This document shows positions 17,558-25,638 of a stretch of 64,000 nucleotides of DNA, in pieces. Numbering within the stretch: the stretch's first letter is position 1; each line of letters begins with the position of its first letter. Made by a program: the position numbers and the translations under genes. Below the pieces are notes generated by a model. It was not told the origin of the DNA and made no database searches. It worked only from the letters and a program-made list of their open reading frames with translations. This stretch comes from Caldisericales bacterium (GTDB lineage Bacteria > Caldisericota > Caldisericia > JAAYUI01): positions 62,001 to 126,000 of the forward strand of contig JAAYUI010000008.1 of the NCBI GenBank assembly GCA_012517765.1. The letters run 5' to 3'.

Positions 17558-20500
17558 CAGGAGTAATTATATAGCTAATAGTTATTTTTTTGCCAGAGAC
17601 AGCAAGCTGGGCTCCGAGAGACTCCACGACAAATCTCAATGGAACAAAGGTGGTACCTTTTTTTGTGTCTGGTGGAGCTGGCAGCATTACAGGCTGGCCA
17701 TTGACCAGTGCCGTGCTGTTTCCAAGTACAAGTTCAATCTGTTTCTGGCCAAGAACTATTTTTATTGACTTGTTTTCCTGGTTGAAATCAACGCTGGCAG
17801 ACAATCCCTCGCCAATGAGCCTGAGTGGTACCATGGTGGTGCCCTTTTCAAGATACGGGGCAACTGGAAGCGTTACAATCTTTCCATTTACAAAAGCCTC
17901 TTTGCTACCGATCGAAATCACAATTGATCTTTTAAGGTTTCCAATCACAAGAACATTTGTAATAGTCTTATTTCCAGCAGCATCTTTTGCCACAAACTGG
18001 ATATTTTGCGGGCCGTTTTTGGCAATACCTGCGCAAGAGAAAGACCCGTCTTCTTTGGCTTCAAGGACCACTCCATTTACAGTCACCATGACCGGTGAGA
18101 TATCAGACACTTTTCCGGTGATTGAATATTCCGGCCTGTCCGTTTCAAGCTTTTCTGGTAACTCAAGTTTTGGCGGCGTCCAGTCAAAACACACTTCCCT
18201 GTCCCAAACAGCTCTGTTTCCTGCTTCGTCTTCAGCCACTGCTTTCGCCCTGACACAATTCTGTCCGGATGAAACATACTCCACCCACCAGACAGACGTG
18301 AGTCCTTTTGAGAAGAGAACTCCCGTGGTATCTTCAGGATACAGCTCTACAGCGTTGTCATCGGCTATTGCAAGCGATTCTCTTATTGAAGCAGACCTGG
18401 TATAGATCTTCCCGGACGGGGGATCAAATTGTGGCGGCTTGGTGTCAACATTGACGAGGACCGACTGTATCTCGGACTTGTTTCCAAATACATCAACACA
18501 ATAACATGTCAAAAAGTGCCTTCCATCCTCAAGCGAGAATTCGCCAGAATACTTCACCCGCTCTCCATCAATATCCAGCAAAATTGTCGGTGGCTCTTCA
18601 CATGAGGACTGGGCAACAATTGAAAGCTTTGGTCTGGTGACAAACCACTCAGCCTTACCATCGGGATTTTTTGGGGTCGTCTGGATGGAAACAGTCGGGA
18701 CTTCCACAACAAGCACCCCTTCAGACTCAATCTGGTCAGGCTCTGTTTCTGTAGAGACCCATATTTTGTATTTTCCCGGTTTGGGCGGTGTTTTGAGCCC
18801 TGCTTCCACATCAAAATTGATGGTCACAAGATCGCCTGGATTATAATCTTTTGGACAAACAAGCATCAGCACCGGCTTTGCCCATGTGGCCTTCCTGCAT
18901 GCAGCGCCATCAAAAACAAAGTTCCTTATGAAGACCTGTCCTGTAAAATCAAATCCGTCCTCAAAACCGATCTTTACAGCAGTGCCATTTTTTATTGCGC
19001 CAGCTTTTCCAAGCGTGAAAGAGACCCTGGCGCCAGTATTTTTCCCGACAAGACGCTTGTCCAGCTCGCAAAAGACGTTTGAAAGCTTTGTTGTGGCAAA
19101 CATTACCGGATTCGAAATGACCTGGGCTCTTTCCCGGGAGGTCCAGACGGTCACCTTGTGCATTGTTCCAGGCTTACCCGGATTTTTTATCCCGCATTCA
19201 ATCGGAAAGTTGATTGTGACCTCCGAGCCACCAGGAATACGCTCTGGTGGTGAAATTGTCACGGTGTTGCCTGCCATAAACGGGATGTTTTTGATCTGGA
19301 CTCCATTTATGGTGATTGTCTGGCACAACATTGATTGTGGCATGGCAAAATCTTTTGAAAACTGCACCGAAATTGTGTCCATACCAGGTTCTAGGTCGCC
19401 ACAACCACCAGTCACAAAGGTAACACTATGCTTTGATTGGAGCGTTACAAACAGTGGCTCCACCGAGTACGAAACAGAAGTTAGCTTCGAATGCTGGACA
19501 TAAAATTCGAAAGACGGCACCGGATAAGGCTCCGATGAAGTTTCAACATGAATGGAATAGGCGGAATCAACCTCGGGCAGGACAATGCCGGCCCCGGGCA
19601 ATACATCAATTATTACGTCTGTTTCCGGGCCAATGTTCTCCGGAATTCTGATGGTTATCGAGGGTCCCTCCTGCCAGCTAGTGGAATATGTCTTGCCGCT
19701 GACTTTTGAGGCATTGACGGCTATGTTGCCCTCTTCAATCTCTTTTGGCACCAAAAACACCTTGGGAAGCATGAGGGTGACGGTTGACAAGGCAAGCAGC
19801 GAACCATAAGGGCCAGTCCTGAAGCGCACCTGAAAGGCAGAAACAGAGCAGGTGTAGGGGTTTGAAAGCGTGACAGTGGCTCTCGTGACTGTTGATGGCC
19901 TGATGTAATAGGGCTCGCTTGTGACCACAACCTGGTCGGCGCTTGTGTAGAGCTTCAGTGTATACCAGCCTGGCTTTGATGGATTTTTTATGCCCGCTTT
20001 GGTGGTTATCTTTATCTCTATCAAATCACCGGCATTGATCGGGAAAGTGACAACAATGTCAATTGTACTACTGTAGGTGCGCATGTATGACGAAGGAATG
20101 GCCGCACCGTTCACATACACACCACCAAAATCGATTTTTCCTATTTCTACGTCTGAAGGAAATGTTATGGATATTGTAGTTTCCCTGTGACAGCCACATC
20201 CCTTGCCCGATGCCGAGGCCGACCTGAATCTGATCGTGTACTCTGCACAGGCATTCACATAATCGGGATTGACCATTACAACTGGAGGTGAAACAGAGCT
20301 CTGGTTGAAAGAAAACTCGAAAGATATGGCTCTTTCAGTGGACGTGGCAAGGATTATGACGTGGGGACCAGGATCGGCAGGATTTTTGACATTGCAAATC
20401 TTTAGATAGTGTCTGCCAATTGGCAGATCAGAGGTGAGTTGTATCTCAAGATCATTGTCCTGCCCCATGAACCTGTCCGGACGCCCGTCAAGGCTGATGC

Positions 20501-20738
20501 TTCTGCCGTATCCAAAATATATTTCAGCACCTTGTGGCAAAATAAGGTGGACCGTCTCACCTTTTGGCAGGACACACTGGTTCTGGAAAGCCACAGTATA
20601 GCATGCCAAAGCACCAGAAATCATTGGTTCTATGACAATCTGGTAGAATGATAAGGGACAAGTGGAAGCATTTGCAGTCCCGCTGGTTGTGGAAAAAGCA
20701 ACCAGAAGAGCCAGAATAAAAACCGGAAACTTTTTCAT
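17493..20738 (-). CDS. Large secreted multi-Ig-domain protein with CuAO-N1 domain
   Basis: This 1081-residue protein has the signal peptide MKKFPVFILALLVAF ending near ANA. Residues about 25-660 hold five repeats of roughly 110-130 residues. Each ends in a variant of AGIKNPSKPGWYTLKLYTS (for example CGIKNPGKPGT and AGLKTPPKPGKYKI). Next come Ig-like domains with the DTKPPQFDPP and DWTPPKLELP boundaries typical of glucodextranase-B or Big-type repeats (about 690-940). A CuAO-N1 domain (about 940-1060) has two clear halves, MVPLRLIGEG and FVPLRFVVESLGA. No SLH domain, LPXTG or TM anchor is visible. It starts 4 bp after the preceding gene and overlaps the glycosyltransferase start by 65 bp. It is probably an envelope or adhesion protein controlled by the sigma/anti-sigma pair. 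Confidence 0.8.
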   Translation of the reverse strand: MKKFPVFILALLVAFSTTSGTANASTCPLSFYQIVIEPMISGALACYTVAFQNQCVLPKGETVHLILPQGAEIYFGYGRSISLDGRPDRFMGQDNDLEIQLTSDLPIGRHYLKICNVKNPADPGPHVIILATSTERAISFEFSFNQSSVSPPVVMVNPDYVNACAEYTIRFRSASASGKGCGCHRETTISITFPSDVEIGKIDFGGVYVNGAAIPSSYMRTYSSTIDIVVTFPINAGDLIEIKITTKAGIKNPSKPGWYTLKLYTSADQVVVTSEPYYIRPSTVTRATVTLSNPYTCSVSAFQVRFRTGPYGSLLALSTVTLMLPKVFLVPKEIEEGNIAVNASKVSGKTYSTSWQEGPSITIRIPENIGPETDVIIDVLPGAGIVLPEVDSAYSIHVETSSEPYPVPSFEFYVQHSKLTSVSYSVEPLFVTLQSKHSVTFVTGGCGDLEPGMDTISVQFSKDFAMPQSMLCQTITINGVQIKNIPFMAGNTVTISPPERIPGGSEVTINFPIECGIKNPGKPGTMHKVTVWTSRERAQVISNPVMFATTKLSNVFCELDKRLVGKNTGARVSFTLGKAGAIKNGTAVKIGFEDGFDFTGQVFIRNFVFDGAACRKATWAKPVLMLVCPKDYNPGDLVTINFDVEAGLKTPPKPGKYKIWVSTETEPDQIESEGVLVVEVPTVSIQTTPKNPDGKAEWFVTRPKLSIVAQSSCEEPPTILLDIDGERVKYSGEFSLEDGRHFLTCYCVDVFGNKSEIQSVLVNVDTKPPQFDPPSGKIYTRSASIRESLAIADDNAVELYPEDTTGVLFSKGLTSVWWVEYVSSGQNCVRAKAVAEDEAGNRAVWDREVCFDWTPPKLELPEKLETDRPEYSITGKVSDISPVMVTVNGVVLEAKEDGSFSCAGIAKNGPQNIQFVAKDAAGNKTITNVLVIGNLKRSIVISIGSKEAFVNGKIVTLPVAPYLEKGTTMVPLRLIGEGLSASVDFNQENKSIKIVLGQKQIELVLGNSTALVNGQPVMLPAPPDTKKGTTFVPLRFVVESLGAQLAVSGKKITISYIITPDAGNPLFFSSPRLPLFLCSVC

Positions 20739-20742
20739 TTTC

Positions 20743-22695
20743 CTATACTCTCGGGCAGAAAAACACCATTAGCTTATTTTCTTCCCTGATTGTCTGCAAT
20801 CCAAGCCCCTTGTCAAAAAAATCCAGGGGAACAAAAAGTACATTTTCCTTTATGACCGGTTTTCCAGAGAGCTGGGCCTCAAAATTGCCCTCACCCCTGA
20901 TTTTTATCTTGTCTGAACCAACCGAGAATATAACGGTCTTGCTCGAGAATTTGTCGGCAACAGTAATGTCATTGTTTTTTATCAAAACCCTGAAGCCCAG
21001 GATATCGGCAAGTTTTCCGAATGGCACCATTGCAACACCACCATCATCGTAGGGCACCGCTTCGAGCTCACCCTTTGAATCGGCGTACGCAAACCCAATC
21101 TTGCCAATCTCGAGCTCCATTCTTGCATTGAGTATGTATGAGACCGGAATGATCTTTTTTGTTGCATTGCCAGCCGGATCAGTTGCCACAACCGTTATAT
21201 CAAACGGGCCTTCTGAGCCTGGGGAAACTGCCGCCTTGAAATCACCTTTTTCAGAAACATCGGCTGGAGACCCATTGACTGTTATTGAGCAACCTGGCTC
21301 CGTTTTTCCAGCAACATCGACCATGGATCCACAAACTGTCTGGAGTGGTTTTGGTTTTTCAACTATAAGGGTGGGGGGTGTCACATCAAGTATAATCGTC
21401 CGCCTCAACTCCGAGATCCTCTGGCAGGAGTCCACCGCCCAGAAAACAAAATCGTTTGGTCCCGGTTTGAGCGCCATACTTATCTTGAACGTGTTGTCTC
21501 CAAGAGGTTCTGCGGCGTCCCTGCCAATTCCGGACTCACATGGAGAAACATCCTTCACTCTGTAGACAAGTTCAACTTTCTCGGCATTGAATGCCGTTGG
21601 CACCGGGAAAAACTCCGGTGGAGTAAGATCAACCTTGAAGACTTTTGACAAAACGGCTTCATACCCCCCGTCAATTACTTTCCCGACATAGCTGAGCATA
21701 TGTATGCCTTCTTCGGCTTCGAAAGGGTCCTTGTAAAGGTTCTTCCTGTCCTGGTCCCAATAATAATATATTTCCCTTTTTGCTTTTGATGTTATCTCTA
21801 TCTTTGGTTTCACCGGATACCAGGCGCCGTCGTCCATTTCTGGCTTCACTGACAATGTGAGCGTTGGAGAAAGGGCCTGTATCTGGAAGGGTTGCGAGAG
21901 TATTTCTTCCATTTTTCCTGGGATAGAGATTCCAAGAGCAAAATATCCGGGCCAGACTGGAGCTTTTATCCCAAACGAAGGTTCAAAAGATATCACAACA
22001 GGCTTCCCTTTCTGTACCGGCTGGGAGCAAACAAGCTTGATATTGCTGACATCAATGGAACCTGCGGCAATTTTTGAGCCACTGATAAAAACATACTGGG
22101 GATCAATTGATTCCGGCATTTCAAATTCTGGCGGGAAAGCTATGTCTATTGCATCCCCTTCAACAACACTGAAGAAGTCTGGGGTGTTTATCTGGATTGT
22201 CATCCCGACCCTGTAGCCAACTTTTTCCGGCTTTACAGCTACTGTTGGGGCCTGCTCCAGGATTGGCCTGATCTGAAAATTCCTCCTGAATGACTCCTCG
22301 CCAACCATGATCTCAAGGGTGTATTCTCCGGCCCTGAAAGGATTTACGAGCCCGCATGGCGCCGGTATGCAGATTGAGAGTTCTTTCTGGTCAGGAAGTG
22401 GGCCTGGAAGATTAAAACTGACTGTGCGATTACTAATCGAAACTTCCTGCACTGGCAGCTCCGAAACAGCCACAAGCCCCCCGATTATTTTGTCTGGCAA
22501 CCTGACTGATTCAGGAAATTTTATTGCCACCATGGCGCTCTCGGGACATGGTGAATCAAGCGATATTTCTACCTCATACTGGGCGTTTAGCGTGGCCGTA
22601 TCTGGTGTCACAACCACAGAAACTGAAGAAACCCCCAGAACGGTTCCGGGGGTGGCCAGTGCGAGACAGAAAACCACTGAAAGAAGTTTTTTCAT
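20743..22695 (-). CDS. Secreted Ig-domain protein with degenerate CuAO-N1 domain
   Basis: This protein has 650 residues from ATG 22695; an open frame extends 40 codons further up but lies inside the anti-sigma gene. MKKLLSVVFCLALATPG is a normal signal peptide, and the ATG overlaps the anti-sigma TGA by 4 bases. Two Ig-like repeats (about 20-250) match those of the next protein, ending in CGLVNPFRAGEYTL and FGIKAPVWPGYFAL. A bacterial Ig section follows, with KVDLTPPEFFP and LDVTPPTLIVEKP boundaries (about 300-530). The C-terminal 115 residues are a diverged CuAO-N1 domain (MVPFGKLADILGF, FVPLDFFDKGLGL) in which the usual RxI positions are lost. It is a smaller paralogue of the 1081-residue protein encoded immediately downstream. 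Confidence 0.78.
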   Translation of the reverse strand: MKKLLSVVFCLALATPGTVLGVSSVSVVVTPDTATLNAQYEVEISLDSPCPESAMVAIKFPESVRLPDKIIGGLVAVSELPVQEVSISNRTVSFNLPGPLPDQKELSICIPAPCGLVNPFRAGEYTLEIMVGEESFRRNFQIRPILEQAPTVAVKPEKVGYRVGMTIQINTPDFFSVVEGDAIDIAFPPEFEMPESIDPQYVFISGSKIAAGSIDVSNIKLVCSQPVQKGKPVVISFEPSFGIKAPVWPGYFALGISIPGKMEEILSQPFQIQALSPTLTLSVKPEMDDGAWYPVKPKIEITSKAKREIYYYWDQDRKNLYKDPFEAEEGIHMLSYVGKVIDGGYEAVLSKVFKVDLTPPEFFPVPTAFNAEKVELVYRVKDVSPCESGIGRDAAEPLGDNTFKISMALKPGPNDFVFWAVDSCQRISELRRTIILDVTPPTLIVEKPKPLQTVCGSMVDVAGKTEPGCSITVNGSPADVSEKGDFKAAVSPGSEGPFDITVVATDPAGNATKKIIPVSYILNARMELEIGKIGFAYADSKGELEAVPYDDGGVAMVPFGKLADILGFRVLIKNNDITVADKFSSKTVIFSVGSDKIKIRGEGNFEAQLSGKPVIKENVLFVPLDFFDKGLGLQTIREENKLMVFFCPRV

Positions 22696-24920
22696 TGTTT
22701 TTGGACCAATATCTCCAGCGCTATGTTTTTTTGACCCTTGCGGTAGGTACATGCCACCTTCGCACCTTGAACAAGCATGTCCGGTGTTCCTTTTTCTTTG
22801 GCAATGCCGATCCATATCCTGGTGTCACCGGTGACAAGAAATTTCGTCCCATCTTCAAGAGCAAGCTCTCCATTTTCAAAAGATACGACAGTAAGCCATG
22901 AAGTTATTTCTGGCTCAGCCTCTTTCAATTCAACCTTCAATGCAACCAGGGAACCGTCTGATTCCATACAGGTCACGCTGACAGTCGAGCCGATAGCTGC
23001 ATCACCTTCCATTGATGTAAATGATTTCACGGTAAACGTTGACCCATCATCAAGCATCAACATTTTCTGGTCCATTTTTACAATGATGCCGGTGCGGATG
23101 ATTTGTGTTGTGGGATCGGTCACTTGCGCCCTGTCAACAAGCATCACTCCGGCGATTGTCCTTCCCTCAAGAATCACGATCTGTCCCTTCCTTGATGGAG
23201 TCACAACGCTGTGGCCGACTGTTTCCGGATAGATGAGGAACGGGGACGTAATGCCCCTTACTGTTATCTCGGAGACGCCTTCGGCCTTGACCCAGTTGCA
23301 CGAGGTAATGCACCTGATGTCGACAAGTTCGCCAGCTATGGAGAAAGTCTGGACAATTGACTGTTTCTTTACGTTAACAGCCCTGGCATCCATCTGCTTT
23401 TCAGAATCCATGATGCCCTTGACCGCAACGACCGTTCCGGTTGAGAGCTTGTCGCCTTCAAAAACAGTGCTTCTGCTGTAATAGACAAGTGTGCCATCAG
23501 AGAGAAGGAATATTCTTCTTCCGCCTTCATCAGTCGTTACATTTACAACGATGCCTGATTTTACGGTCAGATTTTCAACTGGCTTTTCTTGTGGTGGTTT
23601 TGGTATGACGACCATCGAGAGGACCCTGTAGCCAGTTATGTCGTTTCCAATGGCCTCAACTTCCACTGTTTCACCAACGGCCGGTTTTCCCTTGTAGACG
23701 GTTTTTGGTTCAAGATAGAGTGCCGAACCAAAACCGTTTATGGCCACGTTGTTCCTGTCCAGGTCGGCAACAAGGCCCTTGAATCTGACTTTCTGGTCCT
23801 GCTCCCTTACATCAACAATGATGGCCAGGAGAGCATTTCCAGAGAGTATCCCCTGTACCTTCACAATCTGGCCTGAAGAAAGCTGGTTTGGCAGAATTGG
23901 ATCGCCATACCTTTTCAGGGTTGTCTCGTAACCGATCTTGACAGTGGCCAAGGTGCCATTGTCAAGCTTTATTCCAAACTCATTCTTCTCAAATGCCACC
24001 GATTCTACGGTCCCGGACCAGACAGCATTTTCTCTGGATGGAGACGCCGACACGATGTTACCATTCTTGTCCATCCTGACAACATAATGCCCGTCCTTGC
24101 CATTTTCAGGAATGTTGACCGGGAATGGCGAGGTTATCTTTGTGCCGACCTTCAGGACATCAAAGCTTATGGTGTCTCTTGTGGCAAGGTCAGCTTTGGT
24201 GACATTAACTTGGTTTTGGAATTCCCCGGCTGCGGAAAGCTGGCTAGCGAAAGGAACTCCAAGCCTTGAAAGTACCTGGCCAGGGGTTTTTCCTTCAGAA
24301 ACAAGCTTCAAAACTTCTTCCGAGTTGAGGTCCAGCGCCATGCCAAGCATTGAGGAAACAAAAACATCCTTGTAATCAAAACCACTCTGGTAAACAAGTT
24401 TTATTCTGTCTGCTTCACAGACACCATATTTGTCACAGAGCACGTTGAAAAATACCATTTTCTCGTATGTATTGCTCATCCTGTCCAGGTGTTTCGGAAC
24501 AAGCTGGCCTGCCTGCCCAAGGACCGGATAGAAGCTCCCGGAAACAATCGCCTGGGCAGGGGTTTCCTTTGCCGATCCAAAAACCGGGGCATAGAAGAAG
24601 AAACCATAAACGAAAAACATGACTGAACAAACCAGCGACACGGCAACGGCCCATTTCGGGTGCCTTTGGGGGACTTTTGATCTGGAGATTGATTCTATCT
24701 CCCTTAAAACCCTCACGTCCATCATCCTCGAATGGCTTGTGGCCGAGGCCACCTTGTCGAGTTTTTCTGCAACCTTCTTTTTGAAGGTCATCTCTTCTTC
24801 AAGTTTCTTTGTGCATTCAGTGCATGATTTTATGTGGATCCCGGCCATGGCTTTCTTGACAGGTCCAGTGGCCCCTGAGGCGATTTCTAGGATCTCGTTG
24901 TCTTTTAGGTGCTTTTTCAT
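22692..24920 (-). CDS. Zinc-finger anti-sigma factor with large extracytoplasmic DUF5666-like repeat region
   Basis: This 742-residue protein starts with a cytoplasmic anti-sigma domain carrying His29-x3-Cys33-x2-Cys36, the ZAS zinc-binding signature of ECF anti-sigma factors. One TM helix lies at about 91-113. The remaining 630 residues are outside the membrane. They include a helical part (about 115-260), then about five beta-barrel repeats of DUF5666 type, with phrases such as GTVESVAFEKNEFGIKLDNG, GIVVNVTTDEGGRR and GIIVKMDQKMLMLDDGSTF. Most ZAS anti-sigmas have small outer parts, so this one is unusually large. An AGGAG site precedes the ATG, which lies 3 bp after the sigma stop. It likely holds the sigma factor inactive until an envelope signal acts on the outer repeats, which may also contact surface polymers. 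Confidence 0.87.
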   Translation of the reverse strand: MKKHLKDNEILEIASGATGPVKKAMAGIHIKSCTECTKKLEEEMTFKKKVAEKLDKVASATSHSRMMDVRVLREIESISRSKVPQRHPKWAVAVSLVCSVMFFVYGFFFYAPVFGSAKETPAQAIVSGSFYPVLGQAGQLVPKHLDRMSNTYEKMVFFNVLCDKYGVCEADRIKLVYQSGFDYKDVFVSSMLGMALDLNSEEVLKLVSEGKTPGQVLSRLGVPFASQLSAAGEFQNQVNVTKADLATRDTISFDVLKVGTKITSPFPVNIPENGKDGHYVVRMDKNGNIVSASPSRENAVWSGTVESVAFEKNEFGIKLDNGTLATVKIGYETTLKRYGDPILPNQLSSGQIVKVQGILSGNALLAIIVDVREQDQKVRFKGLVADLDRNNVAINGFGSALYLEPKTVYKGKPAVGETVEVEAIGNDITGYRVLSMVVIPKPPQEKPVENLTVKSGIVVNVTTDEGGRRIFLLSDGTLVYYSRSTVFEGDKLSTGTVVAVKGIMDSEKQMDARAVNVKKQSIVQTFSIAGELVDIRCITSCNWVKAEGVSEITVRGITSPFLIYPETVGHSVVTPSRKGQIVILEGRTIAGVMLVDRAQVTDPTTQIIRTGIIVKMDQKMLMLDDGSTFTVKSFTSMEGDAAIGSTVSVTCMESDGSLVALKVELKEAEPEITSWLTVVSFENGELALEDGTKFLVTGDTRIWIGIAKEKGTPDMLVQGAKVACTYRKGQKNIALEILVQKQ

Positions 24921-24923
24921 TTT

Positions 24924-25493
24924 TTACTTCTCCTGGCCGCATATCTTGAGCAATTGCTTGCGTGCGTGGAACAGCCTTGATTTCACGGTACCAACCGGAA
25001 CACCCAGCATTGCGGCAATTGCCTGTATGTCGTGGTTCTGGAAGTAGTGGAGCACCACAACCTGCCGGTGTTCATGCGAGAGCCTTTCGATCATGTCTCT
25101 GACCTTTTGAGCTTCTTCATCCAGGATCATCGACTCGTCCATCTCTACGTTTGATTTGTCCATGACATTTTCTTTCCAGTCAGTGGAGAAATCATCAAGC
25201 TGGACCACATCTCCCCTTGATTTCTTGTAGATGTTGCTGCACTCGTTGGAAAGGATCTGGTGCAACCACGGTCTCAGGGGATACCTTGTGTCAAACCTGT
25301 CGATGTTTCTGAAGGCCTTGATAAAGGTCTCGGCAACAGCATCTTCGGCATCTGCACTGCTCCTCATGATCAGCATTGCTGACTTGAAAAGCTCGGTCCT
25401 GAATTCGTTGTAAAGCTGCTCGAAGGCATCGGAGGAGCCCTTTTGAGCCGCCTGAATAAGTTTTTTCTCCGTTTTGCGGTCAATCTGGCTCAT
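24924..25493 (-). CDS. ECF-type RNA polymerase sigma factor
   Basis: This protein has 189 residues from ATG 25493, the usual ECF length; a longer open frame to 25904 overlaps the divergent gene and its promoter and is rejected. Region 2 spans about 20-90, with DAEDAVAETFIKAFRNIDRF and PWLHQILSNECSN. Region 4 spans about 130-185, with a helix-turn-helix at IAAMLGVPVGTVKSRLFHARKQL. Region 3 is absent, as expected for ECF sigmas. It heads an operon with its anti-sigma factor, two secreted Ig/CuAO-N1 proteins and a glycosyltransferase, so it probably answers an envelope signal and controls surface structure. A candidate autoregulated promoter (TGAACC, 16 bp, CGTATT) lies just upstream. Confidence 0.92.
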   Translation of the reverse strand: MSQIDRKTEKKLIQAAQKGSSDAFEQLYNEFRTELFKSAMLIMRSSADAEDAVAETFIKAFRNIDRFDTRYPLRPWLHQILSNECSNIYKKSRGDVVQLDDFSTDWKENVMDKSNVEMDESMILDEEAQKVRDMIERLSHEHRQVVVLHYFQNHDIQAIAAMLGVPVGTVKSRLFHARKQLLKICGQEK

Positions 25494-25501
25494 TCCGTCT
25501 T

Positions 25502-25536
25502 CACCGCAAATACGACCTTTGTGTTTCTTTGGTTCA
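25502..25536 (-). promoter_or_regulatory. Candidate ECF-dependent promoter of the sigma operon
   Basis: On the minus strand TGAACC (25536-25531) is followed after exactly 16 bp by CGTATT (25514-25509). This resembles the GAAC / CGT pattern of ECF promoters and would start transcription near 25502, about 9 bases before the ATG. Autoregulation by the operon's own sigma factor is inferred from this match. Confidence 0.45.
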
Positions 25537-25601
25537 TGTTTGGCACACCGGTATTTTAAACTTTGTTTGCACTCTTGCCAAGATTGTGAAGTTGTTTGTG
25601 A

Positions 25602-25631
25602 TTGACTTTTCGAGCAAAACACAGGTAAAAT
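25602..25631 (+). promoter_or_regulatory. Predicted sigma70-type promoter of the propeller/dockerin gene
   Basis: TTGACT (25602-25607) and TAAAAT (25626-25631) are separated by 18 bp. The -10 box ends 7 bases before the ATG at 25639, so the transcript should be leaderless or nearly so. AAGGA at 25632-25636 is too close to the ATG for normal ribosome binding. Confidence 0.5.
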
Positions 25632-25638
25632 AAGGAAA

